From Blattamonas nauphoetae (taxonomy: Eukaryota > Preaxostyla > Oxymonadida), in contig JARBJD010000047.1 in the NCBI GenBank assembly GCA_033064195.1, positions 124,001-188,000 of the forward strand: a DNA stretch of 64,000 bases, in the 5' to 3' direction. Position 1 is the stretch's first letter. Each line of letters begins with the position of its first letter. The notes beneath the pieces are model-generated. The model saw only the letters and a list, made by a program, of their open reading frames with translations, searched no databases and was not told the origin of the DNA. Positions 10,460 to 21,835 of the stretch are shown here, piece by piece. Made by a program: the position numbers and the translations under genes.

Positions 10460-11140
10460 TTACCAATAATTGGTTAGTGTCACGAATGAAATATCAAACT
10501 TTGGGCTGTTGATTCCTAAAAAATCAAGGCTTTGGAACAAGTGGAGCAGTTTACGCGGCTTTTCGATGGATGGGTGGTCATGAAACAGTGCTTGTTCCAG
10601 TCCATCTCCAAATCCGTCTGCCTTCAGTGTCTGCAGCAATAATCTCCCTCTTCCCACGGCTTCGATTCCATTTTCCCTCCATTTGCTGATATTGTGGGAC
10701 ATGAACTCGATAAAGTCTTGATCGGTGTCATCGTCTCCACCTTTCATGTGATGCGACTTGTAGATCATTCGGATGCGAGAATAACAAAGAAAATTGAGTG
10801 TTGGTTGGTGTAATGCACTTATTTCAAAGATTCTGGACATGAAGGGCTTGATCGTGAAGGATATACTTCTCCACTGTGTGAAGTGACGATTGCGACAGAC
10901 CTGGACAAGAGACAGTTCGACAGGAATGAATACTTCATGCAGCATCACATCTCGGACAGATTGAGGGTCAGTGTCAGATGTTGGTGGGATTGTGCAATGA
11001 TTGTCAGCCGAGGCGAGATCGAGGCCCGCTTGAAGAATCGCGAGCAGGTCGCGTAGGATGGCCTGATCGGTAATCATAGACGGATCACGCAGAGAGGGTG
11101 TTGAAAGCATTCTGGGAAAGAGGTGGGAGTGAAGAAGTGT
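10460..11140 (-). pseudogene. Helical family, copy B, truncated at the 5' end
   Basis: Only the second half of the family is present. Homology to the neighbours starts near 11,140 (HSHLFPR then MLSTPSLRDPS) straight after an in-frame TGA, and continues to LDFLGINSP near the end. The stop TAA follows Trp in the context TGGTAAGCC, which is also a possible splice donor. The downstream spacer repeats the one after copy C (both contain GAAGAACATCGAGTGAAATG), so the array arose by tandem duplication and this copy lost its front. Confidence 0.6.
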
Positions 11141-11269
11141 ATATCACCACGTTATGAGTAAGAAAACAAAACCCTACATCAGAAAAATACGAGTGACATG
11201 ATATCAATGAAGAACATCGAGTGAAATGTTGGTTTGGGGCGATTGAGTTCCTTCGGTGTCACGAGCCAT

Positions 11270-12418
11270 CTATTCAGGTTCAAGAGAGTTGATTCCCAGA
11301 AAACTAAGGATACAGAAGGTGTACATCCTTATAGTCTCTCCATTCTCGAATAATTTGTCGGAAAGGAGTGTTGCTTCGAGTCTGTCTCGAAACCCTTCCT
11401 GTTCCAGTGTCTGCAACAATAAACATCCTCCGTGAACGTATTGAGTTCCATTTTCCTTCCACATCATGACGAAGTCGTCCATGGACGAGAGAACGTCCAT
11501 GTACTCGTTTCTGTTTTCGGATTCGACGAGAAGGGAGTGGAAGGCCAGGGGGATGTTAGATGACGAAAGAAAATCGTGGGTCGGTTGATGTAACACGCTC
11601 GCATCAAAGATGCAGGCTATCAACGGCTTGATTGCGACGGATACATGGTCCCACGGCAAAAGGAGATTTTGCTGACAAATCCGGGCGAGTGATGGCTCGA
11701 TTGGAATGAACACTTCACGGAGGACCATATCTCGGATTGATTGAGGGGCAGTGTTGGAATCGGTCATGGTTGGGTGATAATTGTCGTCGGAGCTGACACG
11801 GAGGCCAGCCAGTAGAATCACGAGAACAGCGCGCAGGAGGCCCTTATCAGCGATCCCTGGTAGCTCCCGCAGATACGACGTAAAAGGGGTGTCCCAAATG
11901 GGCAGGGACGAGTGCAATTTCAAGAGGGTGGATTGGCTTTCTTTGTGACATCGTTGAACGATGGGAAGTGTCTCTTCCACGATTGATGGAAAGGGCATCA
12001 ACAAGAGAAGAATGAGTGAATCCACAAAGACCTGCATGGGGTCTGTAGAACCTTGTCCAAGTGTTCTCATCAAATCGCTGGATGAGAACAGGAGAGGCAT
12101 GTTCCAACTGATGGAACGTAAGAAGTCAGAAATTTGTCGAACAAGAGCCTCATCAAACGGGTATCCATCTCTGATTATGGAAATCAGAGATGAAAAAGCA
12201 TGTGCTACAGAATCTACGGTGACTGGATCGTTTCGGTTCCATTTCAAGAATGGAGAGTATTCTGAAGCTGTCAGAGATAATGAGAAGGAAATGAGGGATA
12301 CCATCTGAGGAGACCATTCTAATGTTGTGAAATTCTCTTGAGAAGAGTGGGATGTTTGTTTCTTACGATTTGATGGGACGATCAAGTTCGTCTCTGAAGA
12401 AAGAACGCATCCTCCCAT
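11270..12418 (-). CDS. Helical lineage-specific family, copy C, full length
   Basis: Uninterrupted frame of 382 residues from an ATG at 12,418 to a TAG at 11,270. It is the most complete of the three tandem copies. Blocks shared with the other family members are YSPFLKWNRNDPVTVDSVAH near residue 55, LREVFIPIEPSLARIC near 245 and HQPTHDFLSSSNIP near 285. No signal peptide or membrane segment. The repeated Leu-rich helices suggest an ARM-like solenoid, but that is inference. The same family recurs at 51,686. Confidence 0.7.
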   Translation of the reverse strand: MGGCVLSSETNLIVPSNRKKQTSHSSQENFTTLEWSPQMVSLISFSLSLTASEYSPFLKWNRNDPVTVDSVAHAFSSLISIIRDGYPFDEALVRQISDFLRSISWNMPLLFSSSDLMRTLGQGSTDPMQVFVDSLILLLLMPFPSIVEETLPIVQRCHKESQSTLLKLHSSLPIWDTPFTSYLRELPGIADKGLLRAVLVILLAGLRVSSDDNYHPTMTDSNTAPQSIRDMVLREVFIPIEPSLARICQQNLLLPWDHVSVAIKPLIACIFDASVLHQPTHDFLSSSNIPLAFHSLLVESENRNEYMDVLSSMDDFVMMWKENGTQYVHGGCLLLQTLEQEGFRDRLEATLLSDKLFENGETIRMYTFCILSFLGINSLEPE

Positions 12419-12613
12419 TCTGAAAAGGAAGTTTAACCATCCTGCAGGAAAACAAGATTGACACTTTCTTCAATGGTATCTCAAAAGGTTTTATGCTTGC
12501 ACTGGAGTGAGGTGACATCTGAGTAAAGAAATGTTAATTCCGGAAGGAATGAAGATGTTAGAAATCTAAGATCAACCAAAAATGAATAAAACTGGATTCT
12601 GAAATCCCTTTCA

Positions 12614-14491
12614 TTATTCGCTTGTGCTCTCCATTTTCTCCATTTCGATAGAGTCGTGTTTCTCGACGGGATCGCTGAGGTCGTTCTGGCGCTGACCTCT
12701 CGCTCTTGCAGAGTCCACGGACTCCGAATTGGAATCATCGCTTTCTCCTTCATCTCCATCGCCTTCTGCTTCAAGCGAGTCTTTCTGAATCTTAACTTCG
12801 TTCTGCTGAGCTACGATCTTTGTGGTTGTCTCTCTCCCTCCCTTGCTCACAATCTCCCTCTCTTTCACTTTCTCCTCCCTCCTTCCGATCGATCCCATCC
12901 GCAGGTTCGAGTATGGATTTGCGTTGAGTGGAAACTGGCGGAAGAGCGTCTTCGTGTCGCCCTGCTCTTCCACCACAATCTCAAACCCGCACGCCATCCC
13001 TTCCTCGTCCTCCCCGCTGCAGAACGCAACAGGATCGTAGTCGCATGGCTCGCGCACAGAAGAGCACACTGGAATCACCCAATCACTGTGCACGCGCTCG
13101 CCTCTCTCCCTTCCCTCGCCCCCCTCCCCCAACACCCCTCCCGCGGGTCTGTCCTTCTTCTTCCTCTTCTTCACACTGTGCGAGCCAGCCAGCGCCTTCT
13201 TCATCAGAAGCGCCTTTCGCTCGTCCTCTTCCCCGCCCTCCCCTCCCTCCTTCCCCTCCACTCCCAAATTGTCCGTCGCCTTGTTCCCATCCTGCCCTTT
13301 CTCAATCGCCTCTTCCAGTTCCCTGATCTTCTTCCTTCTGTCCTCCTCTTTCGTCCTCTTCTCGTACGCCACCTTCCCGTCTCGCACAAACACACACCGC
13401 GAGGCATATGCAATCAAGTTCATGTCGTGTGTCACCATCACAAGTGTGATCCCGTTCTTGCGGTTCAGGTCAACCAGGATCTTCATCACGTTGTTCGTGT
13501 TCAGCGTGTCCAGGTCGCCCGTCGGCTCGTCCAGCAGAAGCAGACCGGGACTGTTGGCCAGTGCTCGTGCGATGGTGCTGGGAGGAGAGGAGAGAAGGGG
13601 AAGAGGGGAGATGAAAGAAAAGACGAAGAAAACGGAATATAAGAAGGAGAGAGAGGGAGGAAAGACAAGCAGTGCACATACACTCGCTGCTGCTCGCCGC
13701 CAGACAGCATCGACGGGTAGTGCGTCAGCCGGTCGCCCATCTGCACGCGTTCCAAAAGTTTCTTCGCTTTTTCCTTCCGACGCTTTGGGCCATACCCACG
13801 GAACGTCAGAGGCAGCTCCACGTTCTCCAGGGCGGTCATCGACGCCAGAAGGTTGAATGTTTGGAACACAAAACCACTTTGAGATGAGAAGGGCAGAGGA
13901 GGAGATGGAGAGGATATGGGAGAGAGTATAAGAAGGAGAGGAGTGATGAAGGAAGAATAAGGCCACACAGATGCTTCAGGCGGATCGTGGCAAGCTCGTC
14001 GTCGGTTGTGCGAGGCGTGATTTCTGAGCGAGAAGAAGCCGTCACATCTTTCAAAAAAAACACACGTTTCCCACACAGTGTGATTCGACCCTTCGTCGGT
14101 TTGTCAATAGTCCCAATGATGTTCAGAAGTGTGCTCTTCCTGACGAGTGTTGTTCCACAAAAGATGAAGACGCAAACCCTCCTCCTGATGTCCCACAGAT
14201 CATCACAAACTCCCCCTGATGGATTTCTAAGTTCACGCCTCTGCCGATAGTTGTCAAAGAGAGTCGAGAAACGAGAATTCATCGAATGAGAAAAACTCCG
14301 AAATCAGACCGAAGTGCTGCGACTCCTTCAACCCCAAGGAGGTACGTCTTGTGCACATTCTCGACCACAATGAACGGCTCATCTTGCGCTTCTTCTGCAG
14401 CCTTTGTTGTTTCTGCAATCATTGCATGGATGATGAGAGGAATCGAAGGGCCTCTGATGAGGGTCGATCTCGAAATGCAGTTTCTCTCCAT
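12614..14491 (-). CDS. ABC transporter ATPase, LolD/MacB-like, five exons
   Basis: Exons are 14491-14310, 14240-14178, 14139-13969, 13876-13682 and 13577-12614; the four introns are 69, 38, 92 and 104 bases, all GT-AG, and the spliced frame gives 524 residues. Splicing restores every ABC motif: Walker A GTSGGGKST (split by the 38-base intron), Q-loop VFQTFNLLA, signature LSGGEQQRV, Walker B GLLLLDEPTGDLD and the switch MVTHD. The close relatives are ATPases that energise lipoprotein release or MacB-type permeases in bacteria, and ABCH-type proteins in some protists. No permease lies next door. The last 260 residues are charged, disordered and Lys/Glu-rich, which bacterial members lack. The start is the first in-frame ATG after a TGA; a later Met at residue 29 of this frame is an alternative. 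Confidence 0.88.
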
Positions 14492-14559
14492 GAAAGCAGT
14501 TCTCAGTTCAACTTTCACAGTTCCTCATTCTAGAGATGTTCATCTTTCATCACCGTGCT

Positions 14560-15782
14560 ATTGTTCTCTCCAATGCCTCTGGTCTGTTCCACCGCATCAT
14601 TTCGCTGATTCTGGCAATTTCATCTTCAACCAATCAACTGTCCCGAAACAAAACACTTCTCTTGATGTCCATGGATGACTTAATTGGAATTCTATTTTCT
14701 TTCCGACCCTTTCAACTCCAGAATCGTCTCAATCACAATCACCATACTCTCGCTTTCAGGTGTGTTTGATTCCTACTCATTTTCAGCATCATTTGGGAGT
14801 ATCCGTTTTTCTTTGATGGATTCAACCTCTCCAATTCCCAAGACTCATGAAACATTTGGATATCGAGTCCAAAGTCTGTTTTTCTCTCTTCTCATCATCT
14901 CAGACTCTGTCTGTCTCAACAGATTTGGGCAACTCTACTTCACCACTCCATCATCACAATCATATGAATATTGCACCTCTTTTCTGGAAGAAGGCGATAA
15001 TGTCAGAATGGAAGTTGATCTTGACTCAACACCTCGAACAGTGCAATTCTTTGTGAATGGCGAGGCTTTAAAGTATTACATGTCAGGAATACCTTCATCA
15101 GTGCGAATTGGCGTCTGATTCTTTCGTCTCTCATTTTTCTCTTTACAGTCATGGACAAAAGTGGTCGGCAGGAAAAATGACAACGTCTGGTGTGACGATT
15201 TGGGAAAGGAGTTCGATGCTGAAACTCCACATGTGTGGAGGTGACATGACATCTCCAAGCATCGAGGTTGGTAGAGAGGTCTACAGTTTGTGGGTGAGAA
15301 ATACGAACCATTCTACAGTAGAACTTTTTCTGCGAATGTTCGCTTTTTCTCGTGAAGGAGTCGTAGGATCTCACTTCTATCGGCAAAAATGATCTCATCT
15401 CGTCCCAACCTCTCACAGTGTGAAAAATTGTCGGTTGAGATTGGGTGCTTATTTTTGTCACTTTTTTTCAGACTCTTCTTTCTTCAGTATCTCCAAAACG
15501 AAACAACTGTTTGCTCTGCTTTTCTCGTCACAATGTTCTTTTTTGATGATGAAGTGTCCGACAAAACCAAAACGAAATGTCACCACTCAGTGTTTCTGGA
15601 CAGGAAAACCGAGAACTTTTGTCCATGACTGTTATCAGTTTTCTGTTGTCGAACAGGGAACATCCTTCCGAATTGACACCCTTTCTCGCCTCTCCCGACC
15701 AACATCAATCTCCGAAAAGCTGAGAACAGTGAAGTGGTACTGCCATTTCAGTGCAAATTTCTCTTCATCCTCTTCTCTTTGA
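14560..15782 (+). pseudogene. SPRY gene, decayed, with a transposon in its last intron
   Basis: Exon 2 (14787-15112, 326 bases as in sisters) is clean: GSIRFSLMDSTSPIP, IISDSVCLNRFG, VRMEVDLDSTPRTVQFFVNG. Exon 1 (to 14759) is damaged: the block FADSGNFIFNQSTV is in one frame, a TGA follows, and the strand FLSDPFNSRIVSITITIL is in another frame after a T-run. The first intron would be only 27 bases (14760-14786). The last intron (15113-15638) contains a 486-bp element; without it the intron is 37 bases. Exon 3 begins at 15639 (FSVVEQGTSFRID) and has lost the usual stop after Trp, running on to a TGA at 15782. Confidence 0.7.
15146..15631. mobile_element. 486-bp inverted-repeat DNA transposon (MITE)
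   Basis: Ends are CAGTCATGGACAAAAGT and its exact complement. The element is flanked by the direct repeat TTA at 15143-15145 and 15632-15634. Removing it and one TTA restores a 37-base intron of the normal family type. It has no convincing open frame, so it is non-autonomous. A 3-bp TTA duplication is typical of PIF/Harbinger, while the CAGT-type ends recall Tc1/mariner; the superfamily is undecided. Confidence 0.8.
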
Positions 15783-16580
15783 CACCCAAACAGACAGGTT
15801 TTCAACAACAGCCCGATCCTCTTCAGACAGAAAGTGATCGTCCGGGATGGAGCAACTTGTTGCGCAACTGGCTACTGACGTTCAACAGTGTGCTGAAGCC
15901 CGAACAGAAAAGAACATCAACAGATGCCAGACACTCCACTCTGCTGCCTTTTCTTAAAACCGCGAAAAGAGGAAAGTCGACGACAGGACAAGAAGGAACA
16001 GAAAAATTCACAAGAGGCTGTTCAGTAGACACAATTCGAAGATGAAATCAACACCCGAAATCTCGTCATTTTGGACTTCTGATGCATTGAATCCCTTTTC
16101 CAAACGACGAAGGACTCAATCACGCAGTAAAACATCCAACTGATGTCTGCTCTCAACACTGAAGTGTCAATTTTCTTGATCGCCCTTTTCTTCACTCCCA
16201 AAGGCAGAATAGCCTTCAAGGTCGCCTTGCGTGGCGAAGAACAAATTGAAGAAGTGACTGAAGTGACAGTCGAAGACAAACCAGCTGAAGAAGGGAAATA
16301 ATTCGAAGAAGAATCTGAAAACGAATCGTTTGAACTGTTCTTTCTCGAAATACATTTGCCAATAAGTTTGTACGAGTCACTATGAACACATACACTTCAT
16401 CAAGTTCGAATTCTTAGTCGTTAGAGACGATTGAACCAAATGAAAGAAAAAGAGTAAAACGAGAATAGAGGTCGAGGAGGCTCAGGAATCAAAAAACTTA
16501 TGCCCAAAATGTTTCACAAAGGCAGATTAGTACCTATTCTCACACTCCGGGGGAGTTTGAGAAATTTATCAAGAGGATAT
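15783..16580. other. Spacer, no confident gene
   Basis: Short frames only. A stretch near 15,845-15,905 (plus strand) could encode a charged helix (EQLVAQLATDVQQC) but stops soon after. I see no splice pattern that would make a gene. Confidence 0.5.
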
Positions 16581-16581
16581 C

Positions 16582-16603
16582 TTGATCAAACCACGATTCG
16601 AAA
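16582..16603 (+). promoter_or_regulatory. Conserved upstream block of kinase-SPRY genes
   Basis: The bases just before the ATG read GATCAAACCACGATTCG. The same block precedes the kinase-SPRY start at 37,274 (minus strand), and a close variant (GATCGTACCACGACTCG) precedes the one at 60,105. It may be a core promoter or 5' untranslated element, or only shared ancestry. Confidence 0.35.
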
Positions 16604-18514
16604 ATGACAACGGTTAAACCCAAGCCAAAAGCAAAGAAACGATTTGAAGTCAAAGTTCCCGAACCATGTGTGATTGATTGTTCTCTTTTTCCTGTCATTT
16701 CGCACTCTTGTTTTTTTGCTGTTGTGAACAAACCATTTTGTTTTCTGATTCTTCACCTTTTCTGTTTCTTTGACAGATAAATTCATCAAAACCCTGGGCC
16801 AAGGACGATTTGGATCAGTGCACGAAGTGTCGAAAACACCATCGGATGAATATTTTGCGATGAAGATCCTGCCGTTCACATCGGAATCAGATTTCGAGAA
16901 GAATGAGCACGAAATCTTGAAACTTTCGAAGAACCAGCATCGGAATGTGGTTGGGTTTGTGGAGGTGATTGAAGGGGATGCCGCACATTATGTTGTTCTG
17001 GAACTGTGTTCTCACTCGCTTCACGACGAACTTTTCGAAAACCAGAAACTTGGGGGGAAGATGGATGTTGTGGTTTGTGATTCTCTATTCCTCATTTTCA
17101 ATCATTTTTTGAAATTGTTAATAATTTTTGGTTTACTTGATGGATTGATGTTGTTTGTGCTGTATTGTGTGATCGTTTGTGTTTTCGTGTTTCAGCGAGT
17201 TTATCGAGTGATGCGAGATGTTCTGGACGGGATTGCGTTTCTGCATTCGCGTGGAGCGATCTATGGAGATCTGAAGGGGTCGAATGTTCTGATTGGGAAA
17301 GATGGGATTGCGAAACTTGGTTTGTTCTTCTCTCTCGATTTCTTCCTTTTTCTTTTGTTTTTCTTCAATTTTCTTCTTTTTCGTCATTGTTTTGGTTGTC
17401 TGGTCTTTTCTGTGTTTTGTGTGATTTGTGTTCTTTGTGATGTTTCAGGGGATTTTGGAGGAGTTGTTGGGACAGGAACGATGAAAACGAGCAACTCAGC
17501 GGAATGTGGAACGATGCAGTTTTGGGCACCAGAATTCTTCAAACTTGCAGGAAAGACAGCGAGCCAGATTGGGTCGTTTGCGGGAGACATGTGGGCATTT
17601 GGGCAGCTTCTTCTGGAAATGCTGACAAGTCGTTCGTGGATTGTTGGAGGGAGTTCTGTTGAGATTGAGAAATCAGTTTTGGGATTTGACATTGGTGAGA
17701 TTTGCTCGAAGGAAGGGATTGTGGGAGAAGTTCAGATTCTTCTCTCTCTTCTTCTGAGCAAAGTGTGTCTTTCCTTCTTTCCCTCTCTTCATCTTTTCCT
17801 CTTTTCGATTGTGTTCCCAGAGTCCTTCGCAGAGAATCTCGTCAGCTAAACTTGTTCGAACGAATCGTCTTCAGAGTGTGTTGGGTCCCGAAACTCCCCT
17901 CTCGCGCTTTCTTACCCAAGAACTCGAATCATTGGAGAACACACTGTCAGCTGCGCAAGAAGAGATCCGAAGATTGAAAGACGCCGTTGTCACACAGCGT
18001 GTTGTGCCAAGATCACTCCACCCCACCACTTCTGTCATGCCTTCCTTCGTCTTCACAGATCCGTCCCACTTTCGCGTGAACAACACCGAAATCATTCGAA
18101 CTGATGTTGGAAAAGATAAAGATGGTGATTCAAGGTGGAGTTCAGTGTTTCGTACAGATGTTTTCGCAAATGGAGTGATATCTGTCGAAATCACACTTCT
18201 CTCTCTGGATGGTATGATCTCTCATTTCTCCACCATCCTTTTCAGATATCGATGGAGATCTTCGTTTTGGTTTGATGGACTCCAACAATCCACTTCTTGA
18301 AATTGACAAAACACTTGGATTATCTGTCGAAAGCCTGCATTTCTCGTTTCTCATCTTCTCAGACTCTGTAAGTCTCTGCCAATGTGGTTATCTCAAATTC
18401 AACACTCCATCAGAAGAATCATCTGAAGATTGCCACTCTGATCTGAAAGAAGGCGATTGTTTAGCTTTACGATGGGAGATGCTTTTTCCAAACTGGGAAG
18501 TGAGAGTGAGATAA
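16604..18514 (+). CDS. Protein kinase-SPRY protein 1, C-terminally truncated
   Basis: Six exons: 16604-16679, 16777-17072, 17196-17319, 17449-17762, 17821-18211, 18246-18514; 489 residues. A basic N-terminus (KPKPKAKKRFEV) leads to a kinase domain with glycine loop GQGRFGSV, FAMKIL with the ATP-binding Lys, the catalytic loop YGDLKGSNVLI (the usual His-Arg is Tyr-Gly but Asp and Lys remain), GDFGG and WAPEFF. Then come a coiled coil (LSAAQEEIRRLKDA) and the SPRY-like unit (FTDPSHFRVNNTEIIRTDVG, FGLMDSNNP). The SPRY unit breaks off at about 18,466 after KEGDC; the sequence then has no similarity to sister genes and stops 15 codons on. The final 102-base exon is missing. The kinase is probably active by its residues; the SPRY fold is probably not complete. 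Confidence 0.78.
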
Positions 18515-20245
18515 ATGAGAAGAGAAAACCAAATTTCGGTGATAAAAACTATTTCTGTGAGGAAAGATTCGTTCAAAGTGAAAAGGCAGACCGATTTCCA
18601 TAAATGGGTTTGATCACAATCGATTCCTCGTGGATACTCTTCATTCACATGTTTGAACTGCAGCAAGACTTCTATTGAATGAGTTTTGATTCACCAAAAC
18701 CATTTCTTTTTCGATTCGATCGCGTTTCTTTCACATCGAAACGATCGCGACTCTCCACCAATTATTAGATGTCTCCGACCAACCTCAAGTGCGCCTCCCT
18801 GTTCAGCACAAATCTGCAGCCTAAACATTGTTCAGGAACAGCAGAAGCGTCAAAATCAGCATATTACCCTAATTCAAATCGACCTCAAAATCTCCAACTT
18901 TATTGTTCGCCAAGGGACCAGTGCCTGTCAAATTAACTTCAAGCTTGGAGTTGACCTTGATCTCTATCGACAATCCGACCAAAGACTGCCGAAGCTCTAA
19001 TGCGACACGCTCTGAATAGGGCTTGTGGAATACAGACTCCGCCCAAACCAAATTCCAGAGACAAGCCAAGAGCTACTGTGACACACACATAAGCATTCAA
19101 ATATGTCCCCACAACGTATTCCGGTTTTGTGGAATAAGACGGGACACCAAAGAGTGTTGAGGAGTACAAGAGCCCGTCCGATTGGCCACGCAAGCCGCAT
19201 ATTTCATTGACATTTAAAACGATCGAAACACTCCATTGCGATTCCTCTCAGAAACAACAAGAAAGAAAGGAGATATCTATGAAAACAGGAGGAGGATACA
19301 ATGCCGAAGATTCACCAGCCGACCTGCATCAATCATAAGGCGGGAAAGATCGTGTTGAACTCCCCAAGCTCGGTTATCGTCCATCTCAACTAAACCAAGA
19401 AATTTCCCCTCCTGCCACTCCAAATGTGAATACTCGCGGTGCTGGTGACACTATGGGGTCGACATGAGGCAGCATTTGGGACAGAACAGCCACTTTCATT
19501 TCGAAAGGATCTGTCTTCTCTCAACTCAAAGACTTCCCTGGTGCGAAGAATATTAAAGCCGATCCAAGTCTCCCAAACACTTACTGCCGTCTTAACGGAT
19601 GATACTCTCGTTCCCTCGCCTCTCCTAACATGTGTTCCATGTTCATCTCGCTTACCACCCAGGTCGTCGAAAAAGAACGCCACAGACAACTAGAACGAGA
19701 TGAATAGCTGAAATTCCAGAAATTTGCAGAAGACAACGATAAAGACGATCTGGAGGACGCTAAAACGGATGGAGTAATTCAGAAGACAGGCCAACGCGAA
19801 ATCGACGCCGATAATTCTCGAAAGATCAACGAAACAATGAAGACTCGATCGATGACGAAAGATGATCCTGTTGTTAACGGGATTACCGACAACGGTGATG
19901 TATTCTATTCTCGCCCTGAACCGATCCCTGACACAGAACGAAAACGCATCTATCGTGAAGCTCTCCAACAACAAAAAGGTGAAACACGAACTCTGAGAAA
20001 GAAAGAAGAGGATGAGGAACTGGAATATGGAGCGAGAGCTCGTTATGAAATTGAGGAGAAGAAAGGCAAGATGGGAAGGATCGCGAACTCAAAATGGAAA
20101 AACAGAACGAAACAAACACACACTCAACCAGCAGATGATTCAGATTCGATAAAAATGGGCGAAGAGAGAGAGAGAGGGAGCAGGCGGAAGAGTTGGAGAA
20201 AGATAAGGAGATGAAACAGCGCCAACGCGCACTGCTCTTGACCTG
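18515..20245. other. Spacer with possible coding remnants
   Basis: No intact gene is recognised. On the minus strand 19,193-18,869 holds a protein-like stretch that changes frame near 19,050 (VVGTYLNAYVCVTVALGLSL, then SERVALELRQSLVGLSIEI), perhaps a decayed or spliced membrane-associated protein. On the plus strand 19,839-20,214 is a 125-codon frame of charged sequence (MKTRSMTKDDPVV to RKSWRKIRR). Neither has a family I can name. Confidence 0.4.
19839..20214 (+). CDS. Short charged open frame, uncertain
   Basis: 125 residues, rich in Glu, Lys and Arg, with a likely coiled coil between residues 40 and 80. Begins with ATG and ends with TGA. It lies just upstream of the SPRY gene at 20,246 and could be a leftover of a coiled-coil linker. 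No homology recognised; may be chance. Confidence 0.25.
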
Positions 20246-21316
20246 ATGTTCGTAATTGGTTCATTGATTATTGAACCTACTCAGTTGTCATACATGTATC
20301 CCCCGAAGTTTTTTCCTGCTTTCAAGAAAGTGACAAATGGGTTGATCGAAGTCAAAGTTGATTCCAGTTCTTTGATCTTCCATCTTAAGCACTTTATTCA
20401 CTCTCATTCGACCAAAATCTTATCAATTCCCACTTTTCAGCCTGTTCTAAAGAACAATTATCGTGTTAAGCTCCAATGTGGGTTGGGGATGCATTCTAGT
20501 CAAAATGAGGGATGCGTTATAGTCGTCCCCTTGGAGATCGAACTGTCTGCCGCGCAGGAGGAGAATCGAAGATTGAAAGAAGCTCCAAAGAAACAGCGAG
20601 ATGTGTCCCGATCACTCCACCCCATCACTTCTGCCATGTCTTCCTTCGTCTTAACAGATCCGTCTCACTTTCGCATCAACAACAACGAAATCACTCGCAC
20701 TGATGTTGGACAAGAGGAAGATGATGACAGATATTCAACGGACAGTTCAGCGTTTCTTACCGACATTTTCACGAATGGAGTGATATCTGTCGAAGTTACA
20801 CTTCTCTCTCTGGATGGTATGGTCACTCATTTCTCCACCATCTTTCTCAGATGATGATGGTGATCTCTATTTTGGTCTGATGGACTCCGACAATCCAATT
20901 CCTGAATTTGGGGAAACACTTGGATTAGATGTCGAAAGCCTGAATTTCTCGTTTCTCATCTTCTCAGACTCTGTCAGTCTCAGCTCAAATGGTCTTCTCA
21001 ACTACAACACTCCATCATCCAAAGCAGTCCGTACTTGCCATGATGATCTGAATGAAGGTGATTGCGTTCGAATGGAAGTTGATCTTGACTCAACACCTCG
21101 AACACTGCAATTCTTTGTGAACGGCGAGGCTGGGGAACGTTACATGTCAGGAATCCCTTCATCAGTGCGAATTGGAGTCTGATTCTCTTTTCTTTCATTT
21201 TTCTCATTTTTCAGTTTTCTGTCAATGGCTGCGGAACGTCATTCCGAATTGACTATATTCCTCGTCTCACCCAGCCAACACCCATCTCAGACGAGATGGA
21301 GGAAGTCGAATGGTAA
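20246..21316 (+). CDS. SPRY gene with coiled-coil lead but no kinase
   Basis: Exons 20246-20816, 20851-21176 (326 bases) and 21215-21316 (102 bases) with introns of 34 and 38 bases; the spliced frame has 332 residues. Residues from about 90 resemble the linker of kinase-SPRY proteins (IELSAAQEENRRLKEAPKKQ), followed by a full SPRY unit (LTDPSHFRINNNEITRTDVG, FGLMDSDNPIPEFG, VRMEVDLDSTPRTLQFFVNG, GTSFRIDYIPRLTQPTPIS). The first 90 residues resemble nothing in the window and replace the kinase domain, so the gene looks like the 3' half of a kinase-SPRY gene joined to unrelated sequence. The start may be further in. Ends Glu-Trp-TAA. Confidence 0.65.
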
Positions 21317-21434
21317 TTGGCCTCCCACTTTTCATCGTCTTTCCTCACTTCGCCATTCATTTCGAAAAGAGCAAAAACACCATGATTTGTCCCAATAATT
21401 GTGAAAAGAGCCACCAGCGTCGAGCATCTAGTGA

Positions 21435-21770
21435 CAAAAAGGTGTTGGCTGAGAGAAGCGAGAAATGTTGTCAATTCGGAATAATGTTCCTTGACCCCAA
21501 ACAGAACACTGAAAAATGAGATAACAAGGGAGCAGACTCCAATTCGAACGGATGAAGGAATAAGTGCTGGATAGGGGATGGTGTGATGACCGTTCACGAA
21601 GAATTGAACAGTTCGAGGTGTTGAGTCAAGATAAGCTTCCATTCGAACACAATCTCCTTCTTTTAGATTGATGAGTGAACATCCCTTGGAGTGTGATGAT
21701 GAGTAGTTGTGGTTGAGAGATCCTAACGTGCAAAGACTGACAGAGTCTGAGATGACGTCTGTTGACTAAA
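21435..21770 (-). pseudogene. SPRY gene fragment
   Basis: Antisense to its neighbour. It begins abruptly at SDSVSLCTLG, keeps EGDCVRMEAYLDSTPRTVQF and IPSSVRIG, then a 29-base intron and the start of the last exon (CSVWGQGTLFRIDNISRFSQ) before homology ends near 21,435. Both ends of the gene are missing. Confidence 0.65.
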
Positions 21771-21835
21771 AACGATACTATTGACATTAATTCCAAGAGT
21801 TTGACCGATTTTGGGAAGTGTTGGCATGTTAATTG

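Noticed and set aside
12656-13642. Plus-strand frame of 328 codons
   Set aside because: It is antisense to the ABC ATPase exons, which carry all expected motifs on the minus strand.
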